Positions 10,281-23,152 of a stretch of 64,000 bases of DNA are shown here, piece after piece. The stretch is from positions 310,001-374,000 of the forward strand of contig SNVD02011200.1 in assembly GCA_013180625.2 (NCBI GenBank). Direction: 5' to 3'. This DNA comes from Boswellia sacra. Lineage: Eukaryota; Streptophyta; Magnoliopsida; Sapindales; Burseraceae. Under the pieces are notes generated by a model. The model did not search any database. It saw nothing but the letters and a program-made list of their open reading frames with translations, and was not told the origin of the DNA. The first letter of the stretch is position 1; each line of letters starts with the position of its first letter. Position numbers and translations under genes: made by a program.

Positions 10281-13200
10281 CTACCTTGCTTCGGGACCCA
10301 TTTCTGTTTCAACATCCACGGGACTATTGTCCAATGAACTGCTTAATGCCATCATTTCGCTTTCAATATCTCGAGCTTGTTCACGAGCAATTTCCATCTC
10401 TAGACACTCTTTTAACTCTAACACCACATGGCTCATAGTTGCCCTCTGGATGGAAATTGATGGTACACACTGCATTGCAACCTCTAGAGCTTTCCAAACA
10501 GAATTAGTGTCAAAATTTCCTTCAATTCTTGGATCAACAATGCTTCTTATATCCCCTCCTGCAAGAAGGGTACGAACCCACTGAGTTATATGAATGTTGT
10601 CGTAGCCTCTTATTACCGCAGACTGCCCTGTAATTATTTCCAAAAGAACAACTCCAAAGCTATAAACATCGCTTTTCTCACCCAGCCTGCTGCATGCATA
10701 ATACCTACATAGAACGGAATAAAAAGGAAATAAAAAGTTTTGTAAGTTTACAAAAAGCAGAGGAGCTCAATGAACAATTTCCTTTAAACTGTAAAAAGCT
10801 ATGCTACATGACTTTTAAACTTTTGAAACTATAAAATTGCTTACTCTGGATCAAGGTAACCCACTGTGCCCACTACTGATGTCAATATATGACTTCCACT
10901 TTCAATTGGGAAAAACTTGGAGAAACCAAAATCTGCTATCTTGGCTTGCCTTTTCTCATTCAACAAAATGTTGGCAGTCTTTACATCTCTGTGAATTATT
11001 GGTGGCTTGCAACCGTGATGCAGGTACTCTAGTCCTGTACATTCAATTTTAGCATATTTTAGCTTGGTTGCGACCCATGAAACATGAGAAATTAAAACTA
11101 TTAATAAGGTTATTCTGCTTATTGACCTTGTGCTGCATCAACTGCAATCTGAATTCTCTCTCTCCAACTCAAAGTTTCTTTCCCTTTATCTGGAGGGAAA
11201 AAAATGTAAAAACCATGATATTTATTGACATTTTTCTAGTTGAATTGAACAGTAATTGAGAAACCATGCACGAAATCAGGATAGCCTGGCACTATTTTAA
11301 CGTGGCTAATACCTAATAAATACTCCTCTAAGTTCCCATACTCCATGTACTCAAAGATGATTGCAAAGTTTCCACCATCATTGCAATACCCCAGGAAGGA
11401 AGTTAAGTTCCTGTGATGAACTCTCATCAAAAGCTGAGCCTGTTGATCAAAATTATTAAATTTCGCTGATATAAAGTTGTGGTAATTAACCAATCATACT
11501 TCAGTTTATTTAGTGTATATCTTACCTCAGTCCGAAATTGAACAGATCCTTGAGCTGAAGATGGAGATAGCATCTTCACAGCAACCTGTGTGCCATCAAC
11601 CAAGTAGCCATGGTAGACTGTTCCAAATCCTCCTTTTCCAAGAACTCTGTGGAAGTTATCAGTAATAGCCACAATCTCAGAGTACGTGAACTGTCGATTG
11701 TCTGATTTCAATGACCCTTCTTTCCTTTCTTTCTTTTCATTAGATTTTACATCCAGCTTTCCAGCTACAAATACAACTTTATCAAACGGTTAGACTTTTG
11801 TGTGCTAAGCAGAATTCCTGGAACTGAAAGATTAACCTTCAGCAAAAACCATTTGATGAACTGCAGAAACATAAATGTACCTCGTTTTCTTCTATAGCGC
11901 CAAACAACAAGCACTGCAATAAGAATGATCACTAGAGCTGAAACAATGGCTGCAACCAGAGGCAACACAATGTTTCTCCCTTCCTTTTTGCATGGAGGCA
12001 ACAAACATAGATTCGGATTTCCGCCAACGCTATCATCAAATGAAGTTTTCCATCAGGGAACAAATTGAGGTTGAGCAAAATTGGAAATAAGTTGGCTTTT
12101 TTAACCCCAACACTACCAATGACTTTAAAGTTTGTATAAGATGTAAACCTCAAGTCCAGTGATCCATTCTGTTGCCTTGCCTTGAGAGACGAGGGAACAG
12201 AGCCATAGAGTTTGTTTCCTTCCAGATTCCTGCAAATACATACTCGATTAAACAAAATGATTTTCCTTGAAATGAGTACAAAGTTATGCCATAAATCTCA
12301 ATAACTTACAGAACTCTCAAATTCAGTAGTTGTGACAGAGAATCAGGCAGTGATCCTGTCAAGCTGTTATTTGATAGATCCCTTGATAAAAGAATGCTCA
12401 GATTAGGAATTTGTCATATAATTTATAAATTATCGGAAAATAATGACATTGCATTGGACTTATGCTTACAGATGCTGTAATGACTGAAGATTGGACAGTG
12501 CAGGAGATATAGGGCCTGTCAATCCTTTCGACGATAGATTCCTGCAGGCAAGTCATCTAATCTAGTTTAATTAAGATGCTTTGTTATTTGACAATATGTA
12601 ATGTAAATAGCTTAGCAAAATGTGGCTCAATACATTTTTTAATGTCTAATTGCCTTAACCTGCATTTTAAAGCACAAACACTCACAAATAGATAATTCTG
12701 GGGGAATCATAACCATTGTAGCTGCAATTTAGGCCATCCCAAGAATATGTTGGTGCACATGGATCCCCTTGCCAGCCTCTAACCACATTATAGGACGACT
12801 TGATTTCCATGATCGCGTCAACTATATTTTGAAGGAAAAATTAGGAATGGTGATAAGTAATATATGGTGCAGCAAAACAGACAAATATCAACAAGAACAT
12901 ACCATCTTCCTGGTCTGTTGATGATTGTAAGAAATCTTTTGCTACATATATTTCCATTGCATTTATAATAGGAGGGAGGGTAGAATTTGTTGTTTTATTA
13001 AGAGAAAATCTGAGTTTGCTTCCTCTTATGGGCTGTGTGCTTGCTAAAGTTGTTGAGAGTAGATACTTGGGAACAAAAGATTTCTCCCACAGGTTACCAT
13101 TTAATTCTATGTTGAATTCTCTGTGTTGGTTTGCTTGGAGCTTTTCAAGTTCAGCAAAGTGCAAGTAGACATAAAACTCTAAAGTAGGATCACCAATATC

Positions 13201-14535
13201 AAATACAAATTCCAATGAGTCATTTACATTCATTGGCATGGTAGCAGTTTTCATGACATCTGATGGCAATCTATAATCAGATTCAACCATAGAGTCAGTA
13301 GGATGCGAATTAATGAGTGGTATGGGACCCCGATAAGGAAACCACATTCGATCGTAGCTATCATTGTTAAACCTGAGTAAGGCAGTAAAAAAGATGTCAT
13401 CTGTTGGTAGTATTGGCCTAGCTAGTAATAATATCACAACAAAGCTTCTCAAATGAACCTAAACAGATAGCAATTTGCAATCAACCTTGAACCAGATTTA
13501 GAGTATGCAAATTGAATGACTATGGAAAACAATTTACCTGATTATCTGATTGGTTGTTGAGCCAACATCTAGGCGTTTGTATAAAACTAAGGCTGATCCA
13601 GATTGAGTTCTGTAAATTTCATTGTGGAAATGCCTTAGCTCCAATGCTGATATAAAAGGGGTTCCCTTGCCAGTGTTAAGGAGACAAACATAAACTTCAT
13701 GCATCAAGGAAAAATATATAATCTCCTTAATTACAACATGAGATTCATTATCAAACTTCACACTGTCCCATTTATTAACTCCCACGTAGAGATCAAATTC
13801 CGGCATGATGTCGTCATCATCATAATCCCCATACATGAAAGAAGCTCTTATCAAGTAGATTGTACCATTGCCTTCTGGAGGTCTTAGTGTATAACAATTT
13901 CTGTTTCCTTGAGGAAAGCTTCTAACATTTGAAAGTGAATCCGGAAGAGTTGCAGACATGAACTTGGAAGATATGTTCTTACTCACTCCAGTATCAATAA
14001 ATTCTTCATCTGGATAGTAATGTATATCTGTTATGGCATCATGATAATCGAAACCTACCGGTAACCCACAATCGATGCTTATGGAGCCTATACAATTCAT
14101 AAAAGCCATCAAAAGTATCAGAAAATTGCTGAGTATATATATTTACAACAAAGTCCCTAATTAATGAATTTTGGTTTTTGGTTTAAGCAAATTGAAAACA
14201 AAAGATACTCTAAAATATCTCATTATATAGATATAGCAGCCATCCATGGAGGAATACTGAAGCAATAAGATGAATTTGATTGTATAATTATGTTAATATA
14301 TGCATAAATGTGAGATTAAGAAAAAAAAATATGTATACTTACCTCCTACATCGTCTAGTTTCCTTCTAGCCTGATTGTTACTTATCAAGTTCTCTGAGTT
14401 GCCATTACCAAAGCTTGTAGTATCAGAAGCCAGAACTGCTGACTCTCCATTGCATGCACAAAGGATCAAGAATGAGATGAATATAAACCAAACCATGGAA
14501 CTCCAAGTTCCCATAGCTCTAAATTTGACACCCAT
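10281..14535 (-). CDS. malectin-like LRR receptor kinase (LRR-RLK subfamily I), intact, 921 aa
   Basis: Thirteen exons join in frame: 14343-14535, 13538-14087, 12903-13372, 12686-12821, 12470-12541, 12310-12381, 12149-12229, 11881-12029, 11526-11764, 11313-11439, 11127-11189, 10845-11034, 10281-10704. Signal peptide (residues 1-30); malectin-like ectodomain (about 65-405, with ISIDCGLP and YDRMWFPY); WDGLNC and two or three LRRs on 72-nt exons (about 440-525); one transmembrane helix (about 540-565, followed by RYRRKR); kinase domain (about 605-880) with [36 protein letters not shown] and GTVGYLDPE. It is an RD kinase and should be active at the plasma membrane. Members of this family include Arabidopsis FRK1/SIRK-type kinases, often linked to defence or senescence; ligand unknown. 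A TATA-like GTATAAAAC lies near 14723-14731. Its closest paralogue is the kinase at 29.1-33.8 kb, with the same exon plan. Confidence 0.9.
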
Positions 14536-15564
14536 TTTCCTTCTTTAAGGGAGCCATTAAAGGAGTCTTTTGCATTATAAAGCAATTAAAGCATACATTA
14601 AAGGCATGAAAGAGACTAAAAGCCAACTTGTGACACTGGCGTTGTGTTTTGGTACCTTCATATTGAATGAAACTTAAGGCCATTGGTGAGTCAAATTCGA
14701 TCGTCAACAAGGGTGTGGTTTTATACGTGAATTTCTAAGCAAGTGTGCCTCTTGAGCTTGTTTTTGGCCTCTGGGAAGGAAGTTGTAATATCTATCTATC
14801 TATCATCAATTAATATGATGGAAAAGTTCTGAAAACATAGGTGGGAGATATTTGCAGCCATTTAAAGACATGACAGATTAACAATCGAGCATGTATAACA
14901 TAACGCAAAGTTGAAAATTTCAAGCGGCATGTCACAATCTAGCTCATAAATTTGATTTGGATAATGAAAATGAAATAAAACTAGTAATCAAATCGGAATG
15001 TTACAGCAGCCATAACTTAAAATTTGCAGAAAAAGTTTTAGTTCACATGTACATATCATATAAATTTGTCCAATAAAAAAAATATATATATATATATATA
15101 TTTTTTTTTCTTTCAAACTACTTACTATATTGACGATTTATACTTTGTAAAGGAATTATTTTTCATTAAATGTATGTACAGATAAAACCAATATTTTAAT
15201 GTCTCATTTATTGCCTGGCCTGCTGTGTGGGTGGAACTAATAATTGAGTTTTAACTTTTCTTTTCTATCCTAGTTTGGGCTGGGCCTAAAATGTCATGCT
15301 GGAGAGTTGGGGCTGGGCATTCGCTTCATGGGCTAGTTGAAGGGCTCAATTAATCTTCCTTGATAATTGAGGGGAAACACCACAATCCTAATACTGGATG
15401 TTCTTTTAGTTTCGGCCGCAGTTTTGTCATTTACTTAATTCACTTTTTAAAATACAATAAGGTTCCAAAAGAGTTCAATGAATCCGATAATAGAATAATT
15501 GACTGAGGCCAGTAACACATTGGATAGGCAAATAGCGGATAAAAAGAAATGGAGAAGAAATTAC
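14536..15564. other. intergenic between receptor kinase and NLR pseudogene
   Basis: It holds the presumed kinase promoter, a (TA)n tract flanked by poly-A and poly-T at about 15078-15111, and no supported gene. Confidence 0.4.
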
Positions 15565-18514
15565 CTGTTGATGCAAGCAATTGTAGCCCTTCCGAATATT
15601 CAATCATAGTCTGTTTGCAAAACTGTGCTAATCTGATCCTCAAGATCTTGGGTCTGTTTTTCTCAGCCTCCATTTTTCATATTGTTCTTCCAGGATTTGG
15701 CTTGGATATTCTATGATCAATTTCTCTAATGTTGTCCTCCGAGAAAGATCTTCTGGCAAAACTTTTAAGGAGCTACAATCCCAAAATTTTAGGGAGCGAA
15801 GATATGGCATGATTGTAATATGCTTTTTATCTTTCTCCGTAATTCCATAATCCCATTCTTCCCAGTAATGCATGCTTTGGAATTCAAGGGATTTCAATTT
15901 GGGAAAAACAATAACTTCTAAGGAAGATGACAATGATGCATCACCACTTTCTATACCCAAGAATTCACCACTCAATCTTTTTATGCTCTTCATTTCGTAT
16001 ATGCTGAGTGATTCAAGGAATGACAGCTTTCCTAAAGGCGGCAAGAACTTCCAGTTGTTGCATGCGTAGAGCTTTAAATTCTTTAATGTGGTTAATGTCA
16101 TCATCCAATTGGGCAGTACATTGCTGCCTTTGTAACAAGATAATGCTAATTTCTCAAGATTTGGAGGTGGTTTTATGACTCTAAGAAGATTGTCGTGAGC
16201 CTCATTTATTGTGCCTTCCTCGTCCGTGGTTTCCTTAAAACGTAAATCCAACTCTAACAGGTATTTCTTATTCTGAAGTTCGCCCTTCTCAGCCTCTTTC
16301 TCATCTATTACATTTCCCAACCCTTCAATACGAAGACATCCTCGTAGTTGATTCAAATTTTTTAAACATCCAAGGGTACATTTGTTATTATCATCACCAT
16401 CACCAACAACAAATCGAGTTAATGTTTGTAGACAAGTTAATCTTTCAATTCCTTTTGGCAAGGCCTCAAACCTAATGTTATATTCATCGTAAGATGTCTT
16501 AGATTCGTCAACTTCCCTATGGCTTGAGGTAATCTTTTGACCTTAAGACATAACTTTAAAGTTTGTAAATTATACAATTCACATAGTGTCAGGCAATTTT
16601 TTTATTCCTGTGCAACAATATAAGTCAAGATATCTCAGGTTTACCAATTTCTTTATCTCTTTTGGAATCTCATTAACCCAAATAAGAGATAAACTTAATG
16701 CCTTTAAATAAGTCAATTGATCAAAAAACTTTGATGGAAGTGGATGCATAGCAGAAACTGGTGCCCCACGAGCGTATGCTACATGTTCATTCTCATGAAC
16801 AATATCTGAAGGACTTCCATCATAAACAAAGAGACTACGCAATCTTCTGAGATTAGATATAAAGTTTGAAAACTGTGGTATCCCAGCTGCTTTATTTATA
16901 ATCAACAAATGACGAGTTTTGTCATCTAACCTTTGTTCTTTGAAATTATTGTCTTCTATTGTAAGATATTCTATCCGAGTGTTCAAAGATAAGGCAACAT
17001 CATGATTATATCATGCATCTTATACTTTACAACACTTCCACCAAATTTATGTTTGCTAACCTCTTTAATGATTAAAGATCGTGCAACTAACATGTCAAAA
17101 CAATCATTACCAGTTATCTCCATTGTTGTATTTTGATTTGATCCCAAATAGCCTTGAACCATCTAAAGATAGATTAATTCATCTCTCTCTAAATCCCAAT
17201 CTTTTGTAAAGATGGCACAATATAAGAAACATGATTTTAACATGGGAGGTAAGTCATAATAACTCAATAGCAAAGGAGGAAAAATACCTTTTCCAATTTC
17301 CTCTAATTTCCACATTTCACTATCTAAGATAACTCGCCAATCTTCTCGATTTTTCTTAAAACGAAGAGACTCTCAATAGTTTTTATAGCAAGAGGCAGCC
17401 CATTGCACATTTCAACAATTTTCTCACCAACTTCTTTTAATTCTTCACACTCCTCAATTGACCTACCAAAAAAAGCTATTTGTTTAAATATTGACCAAGA
17501 AGCCTTTGTAGATAACTTCTTAATGGTGATAATGCCACTTGATTTCACCATATGTGCAAGTGCAACTCTTTCATTACGTGTGGTGATTAAAATCCTACTT
17601 CCATGGAAACTATTCTTTAGACAATGGTAGAATGGTTTGAATTCATCATTATTTTCAGTCCACACATCATCTAAAACTAGAAGAATTTTCTTCTCCATGA
17701 CAAGTTTACAAATGGATTCCATATAATCTTGCAATTCACTTGACTTCAGAGCATCATCATTTGGATCTAGAGCAAAAATAATTGCTTTGGCAATCATAAA
17801 CTCATCAAAAGGGTCTGATACACATACCCATATTCTCTTTTCAAAATTATTTATGACGTCCTCGTTATTGTAAGCAAGTTGTGCAAGAGTGGTTTTTCCA
17901 ACTCCTCCCAACCCTACAATTGCGATGATATGGAGGCCTTCTTGCGCTTTATTATTCTCACATAATAACTTACTTAATAAAATATTCTCCTCATCATCTC
18001 GACCAAATATCCCTGATACATCAACTAAAGAGATACTGTTTCCTCGCTGTTGTTTTTCAATACTCCTATTCATGCTAAACTTGTACCTATCTTTTCTTTC
18101 TGCAATATCGTCTAGATTTTCATTTATTTCTTTTATTTTCAGAGCAATTCTACGACATAATACAATTTGTTTGATATAAAAGCAAGGAGAGGGAAAGAAG
18201 AAACATGCCTTCTTGGAAATAAGAGCAGTTCTTTGGCCACCTCGCAATTTCATCATTTTAGTTTTCCACTCATCCAATACATCTTCAATGTCATAGGATG
18301 CGTCTTTGAGCTGATCTAACCAATTTTTCACACTTGGCTCCTTCACTTTTTTCTGCTCTGCATCAAGAAGCACACCTTTAATAGCTTCAAGATTAGCTGT
18401 AAGCTTTTTAACTTCTTTCCTGACATCCCCAACTAAGCTGATCTGTTGGCGTGCCTCCTCAATGGTGATAGAACTGAGCTGCTCCAAGACAGCAGAAACA
18501 ATCGCTTCAGCCAT
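15565..18514 (-). pseudogene. CC-NB-LRR (RGA-type) resistance gene homologue, multiply disrupted
   Basis: The start is placed at MAEAIVSAVLEQL (ATG at 18512-18514), the conserved Rx-type coiled-coil beginning, not the upstream in-frame ATG at 18583. An open run of about 395 codons covers the coiled coil and NB-ARC: P-loop GLGGVGKTTLAQLAY, RNBS-A IWVCVSDPF, kinase-2 KILLVLDDVW, RNBS-B GSRILITTRN and GLPLAIKT. Damage follows: a one-base frameshift near 17370, a TAG for Trp at 17163-17165 (in the motif normally reading LWM), frameshifts near 16990 (MHD region, MHDII) and near 16600, and another near 15670. LRRs remain readable (15.64-16.46 kb, for example LPPLGKLSFLESLSI). A possible GT donor lies at 15564. 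Full-length relatives would be about 850-950 residues. Five independent lesions make a sequencing artefact unlikely. Confidence 0.85.
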
Positions 18515-20594
18515 TCTGAGGATCGCAAGTTGAGATATTTTTGTGGTTATATTATGCTGCGAAGATGTGGGTAATCGTCCCAATTCTTATATATTTTAAA
18601 ATTTTAATTAAAATTTACGATTTAAATAGTTTACACTATTTAACATTGAAAATCAACTTTGCATACAGGATTTTAAAAATCAAATACGGTAACAAATTCC
18701 ATCTTCCAATGATGGAAATGGCATCATTTTGATTTGAAAAGAAATAGGGATTGACGTAACACAGCACAAAAATTTAATGTGAATAGAATAGAGAACTGGA
18801 GATGGCCCATGCATTGACTTATCTCGACACGTATGGGAGCATGAGCTAACATCTTGCAGCTCGACATATGTAGGATAAGTATAGAGACCCCTCAATTATG
18901 ATATATCTAACATCAAGACCCTTATTGTCAACTGCTGTTAGGAGATCTGTTTTATCCCTATTGAAAAGACATTTTACCCCAATTTCTCTCATTCAAAATT
19001 AATAAATAATAATACTAATTTTTTTAACGAAATAAAATTTTGAAAAAAACCTGCCACTCCAGATTTTCACTTCTCCTTTCCCAAATTTCTCAAGAACAAA
19101 AAATTAAAACTCATCGTGACCCACTCCAGTCAAAATTTCACGCCAAAAGCCGCCTCACCGCCGCCACCAGTTACCCATTCAAGCCACACCGCCGCTGGCA
19201 ACAGGCAACTCAACCCAACCCTATTTAAACTACTACACCAACAACCCATTCAAAGCCAAAATCGCCGCAACAACCACTCTAGCCACCAGTTACTACCAGT
19301 AGCCACCACCATCAACATAGCAGAACAGCGCCACTACCAATCTAAGGTCATAGTTTGTGCTGATATAAATCAAAGAGTAGAGATAGAGAGAGACGAGAGG
19401 AGAGGAGAGAGAAACTAGTGAGGTGATATGAGGATGAGGGTGAGGTTGAGGGCACAACCAATCGATACCACCACCATCAATCTCGACTTATTTCTTTGGT
19501 GGTCGTTGCTGCAAAAGGGAACAACCATGGAGAGAGACGAGAAGAAATTCAATAGAGAGATGTGAGAGAAATTTGTGCGTGAGGAGGAAGATACGGGAAG
19601 AGAGAAATAAAAATAAATAAAAATTTGATTTTTTTATAATTTTTAAATATTTTTATTTTTTATTATTTACAATATTGTAATGTCAATAGTACCCTTACGG
19701 TGTTTATAGGCTTCGAACGATAGTCTCAAAAGAGGGGCCTTTATGTGACTCCCATATCCTGCACATGTCAGATGATGATAAGGTGCTCTAAAAGTTCATT
19801 TGAAAAGATGAGAAAAGAATCTCTTCCATCTCTTACATGGATTGATTATAGACCTCTCTCATCAACTCACGATTTCAATCCACTGTGCATCACTTGTTTT
19901 CTTCTTTCCCTAAATTCCCTGTAATTATGCCCTTTTAATAATTATAAGTTTGTAAAAGTTAACGGGTTAGGCACACATTATTTATCTATTGTTTTGTCGA
20001 CAATTCGTAAGTTTTAACGGAGTAACCCATTGGAATTGCAATATCTGCAGCTTCTTTTCAAGTTTTGAAGACAACCATATGAGGTAATTTGGACGCCTAG
20101 CTAGAGGGTAGAGGGTCAAAGGCCAAAAATTAAGTTTGCGACAGATATAACTACTTCTACCCTTAAATAGTTCTAAACATCACATCTCGGTCAACTTAAT
20201 CGATGAAATTTATAGCCTAACAGTTATATCACGTTAACATGTTGAAATAATATATTTATGCACAAACGATCAAAACTTAATATTCAATATACATACATAT
20301 ATACATTCATGTAAATATATATACTATAAAATTTCTTACTGTAACTCAATTAGGGTTTCAATGCGTTTCTCAAACATGTTTTAATGTGATGATATGTATA
20401 ATACATGATACTAGATCCATATATATCATGAATATTCTTGATGTATCCAAAGATAACAGTTACAAAAACTTGACATCGACAGCATAATAATTTAATTGAA
20501 GAGAGCATATCTGGATCCAAGATAATGAATCCATAATATAAGAAACGGAAAGTAACTTTTTATTCATACATATCATATGTAGGTATAAATTTGC
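18515..20594. other. intergenic; no supported gene
   Basis: A GC-richer, proline- and histidine-rich open frame (19040-19418, plus) looks like low-complexity repeat rather than a gene. The flanks (GAGACCCCTCAATTATG near 18886 and AGAGGGGCCTTTATGTGAC near 19730) loosely resemble TE ends, but I could not pair them as inverted repeats. Confidence 0.35.
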
Positions 20595-20956
20595 TTATGG
20601 AGACCCAGTTTCCGATTGTGATTCAACTGGAGAAGCGCAGCACCGGCAACATTGACCTGCTGGTGCAGCTGTGCAGGACACACAAGCTGGGCAGATGGGT
20701 CGTTTTACACGTACCACTTCATGTAGACCTGATGGAACAACATATATAATATTATATTAATACCAATACCAAATTATGTATCAAGATAGATACATATCAT
20801 TATCGTCCACATTTAATTAATAACGTTACGTTTGGCTATGGGATTACCATGAAAAGTAAAACGAGCGGCGTTGCATTGTAACAGTAGTGGAGAGAAGACC
20901 ATGGCGAAGATGAAGAGGGTCGCCAGCGCAGACCTTGGAGTACTGTTGGCTGCCAT
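20595..20956 (-). CDS. secreted cysteine-rich peptide A (divergent, C-terminally extended), 80 aa
   Basis: Two exons: 20848-20956 and 20595-20728, with a phase-1 GT-AG intron. Exon 1 encodes a signal peptide (MAANSTPRSALATLFIFAMV, then FSPLLLQCNAARF) and exon 2 the mature part. The family cysteine region is altered: CPACVSC, seven residues, then CCRCC, so one cysteine of the first CC pair is Ser and the last C-x-C has become adjacent. A 13-residue tail ending ETGSP follows, absent from the other copies. Expected product: a small secreted peptide. Family unnamed to my knowledge; function unknown. It may be an older or relaxed member of the array. Confidence 0.72.
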
Positions 20957-21716
20957 AACTTTTAAGCTAATATTTAAGAAAGCTGTGAGAAATATACTTC
21001 AGATTATGGGGAATTTTTTTGCTTATGAAGCATGCATAGATATATAGCTTGTAATAATAGAATTGTCAACTCATTAATTAATATTTTGCTTATACGTTAC
21101 GCGGTGTTTGAATTAGTCAGTCATGAGTGGATATTTACTAAACTAGCTGCAGCCTGTGACTTCTTTAATTTGCTGTAGACAGCTTCGACCATGAATTTAT
21201 GTGTTCCATGATTTTGAATTGACTTATCCCTCCACTTGCAAAAGCTTATAATCCGTAAGCGTTTATAGAGGCCCATTTTGCGCTTATTAACTCAATTTTT
21301 TTAGGACTTAAGAGGGAAATTGAAGTTGGTGGGAATTGATTAATGGAAGTTGACTTGCTTAAAAATGAATTTTGTTAGATTTTATTAGTTTTTATTTATA
21401 TTAAAATATTTATATCTCTTTCATGAAAATATTCTTATCTCTTTAATCAGCCAGTGAGTTGGGATTCTGAAATTCAACCCTCATCAGAGATTTAAAGTAT
21501 AATCAACTTCAACAAATGTTACAGTACATTGAAGACAAATACATATATAAAAGCACTTGGAATTACACTATTTTCTATGTAGAGAGCGTATTGGATAGAG
21601 CGATTACACTCTTTTATTGATTTGAATTTGCCATGCAAACAGAATATTGCTGAATAACGAACACCTGAAATTAAAGATTTTTTATTGAATTACTAATTAA
21701 AATGCAGATCCATGTT

Positions 21717-22040
21717 TCAACAGCCGCATTGGCAGCATTTTCCTGGTGGAGCAGGCGCACAACACACGCAATGTGGACAATAGACTACTGGACCATCAGT
21801 TATTTTTGGCGCCATCGCTTTATGGCGTCCTGCATGCACCCAAAAAATTAATTAAACTTTGACTCCACGATCAATACCGATATATTTAAACTTTTTAATA
21901 CATTAATGCTACATATAATTACCATCAATAGTAGTAGTAGATCGAGCAGCCTTGCATGGCAAAATTGGAGAGAGCACAATGGCAAAGATGAGGAGGGTCA
22001 CCAGTACAGACGACCTTCGACTACTCCTGTTGCCTGCCAT
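21717..22040 (-). CDS. secreted cysteine-rich peptide B, 76 aa
   Basis: Exons 21923-22040 and 21717-21829 join at phase 1. The signal peptide (MAGNRSSRRSSVLVTLLIFA...) ends near CKAARS. The mature part carries the full eight-cysteine pattern: CPHCVCC, then APAPPGK, then CCQCGC and the stop. The linker between signal and cysteine core is longer than in copies E-G. A TATA-like TATTTATAGG lies near 22094-22103, about 55-60 bases upstream of the ATG. Next-door copy A is on the same strand about 0.8 kb away. Confidence 0.8.
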
Positions 22041-23089
22041 AACTCTTAAGCTAAGAGAAAGCCTCTTATCTATAAAACTACAGCCTATGAAGCATATTTA
22101 TAGGCTATAAGAATTACGTATATGATGCGGCAGTCAACGAATTCGAAGAGCGAATTCTCCCCTATTTATAAATTGGGTTGCGGTCAGTGGTCTAATTAGT
22201 TGAAAAATTCCAAGCCGTAACCTCATATTAATATGGAAAATACTTTCATTATCTTTTGATTTGATATTGCCAGGAAATTTTCAGATTGACTTGCACCAGC
22301 CATTCACAAATTACTGTCTTTGAATTAATGTGATAAGTACAATTCATGAGTATTTTCCTACTTTGACATATATATATATATATATATATACACAGGAGAA
22401 AGACTTTCCTGCAGTTGATACCCCAAGTTGCTGGACTGACGTGATAAATCCGTCCAATAAAAAGCTAAAAAAATAGGAGACAAGAGCTGTAAAATTTACT
22501 ATTTATTACGCTTTTCTAACTTTCTATTGGACAGATGCCCCAAATCAGTCCAACCACGTGGTACATATGCTGTATAGAAAATTTTCTCTATCAATAAATG
22601 AGAGCAGAGGAGAGTTATTATTATGATCCATCGAGATTAATAATTAAGGTACGTTGTTTTTAGATACTTTTAGAGTAATGGTTTTGAAAATTTCGAGTGA
22701 TAATAGACATGTTTCTCAATTTGAGTCATGAATACGATTTTGACTGTTATAATTAATAATGAAAATTAAGGAATTAAATTGAGATTTTTTAGTCTTTGTG
22801 ATCAAGGTACAATATGAATCTTAACTTGATCGAGCCATGGGAAAAGCGCTCTTCGGGAAGGAAGCCTTTAAGTATGGTGCGAGGTAGGCTTGGGTGTCAA
22901 AACGGACAATTCAGGTTTAGATGACATCGGACTGTGGCCAAGCCATCCAAATGATGGGACAGGTCGCATTAGAGCATCCGTTTTGGTTTTGTTTTTGAGC
23001 TTTTTAATTTAAAAAGCCTCTAATAACTTAAAGAGTTTACTAGATAATTTAAGTTCTTTTTATATATCCTTCCCAAGTAACGTAGGATA
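22041..23089. other. intergenic with an imperfect hairpin
   Basis: A (TA)n run at about 22369-22390 is followed by an imperfect inverted repeat: left arm 22421-22476 (with GGACTGA and GTCCAATAAAAAG) against right arm 22509-22561 (with CTTTCTATTGGAC and CAGTCCAACCACGTGG). It may be a small foldback element. No gene seen. Confidence 0.45.
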
Positions 23090-23152
23090 TTAAAATGCCA
23101 TGGCAAATACGAGGACAGTCACCAGCAAAGGCCTTGCACTGTCACCTGCCAA
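23090..23152 (-). pseudogene. relic of cysteine-rich peptide exon 1
   Basis: The minus strand reads GGCAGGTGACAGTGCAAGG, then CTTTGCTGGTGACTGTCCTC and TTTGCCATGG. This matches the exon-1 signal-peptide sequence of the intact copies (MAGNSARTLLVTLLIFAM) closely. The ATG has become TTG and the sequence breaks off in a TAA soon after. No exon 2 was found within the next kilobase. It shows that the array once held more members. Confidence 0.75.

Noticed and set aside
17403..18179. Plus-strand frames across the NLR pseudogene
   Set aside because: Antisense shadows of the NB-ARC coding sequence on the minus strand.
19040..19418. Proline/histidine-rich plus-strand open frame
   Set aside because: Low-complexity composition, no motif, overlapping alternative frames, and likely repeat-derived sequence around it.
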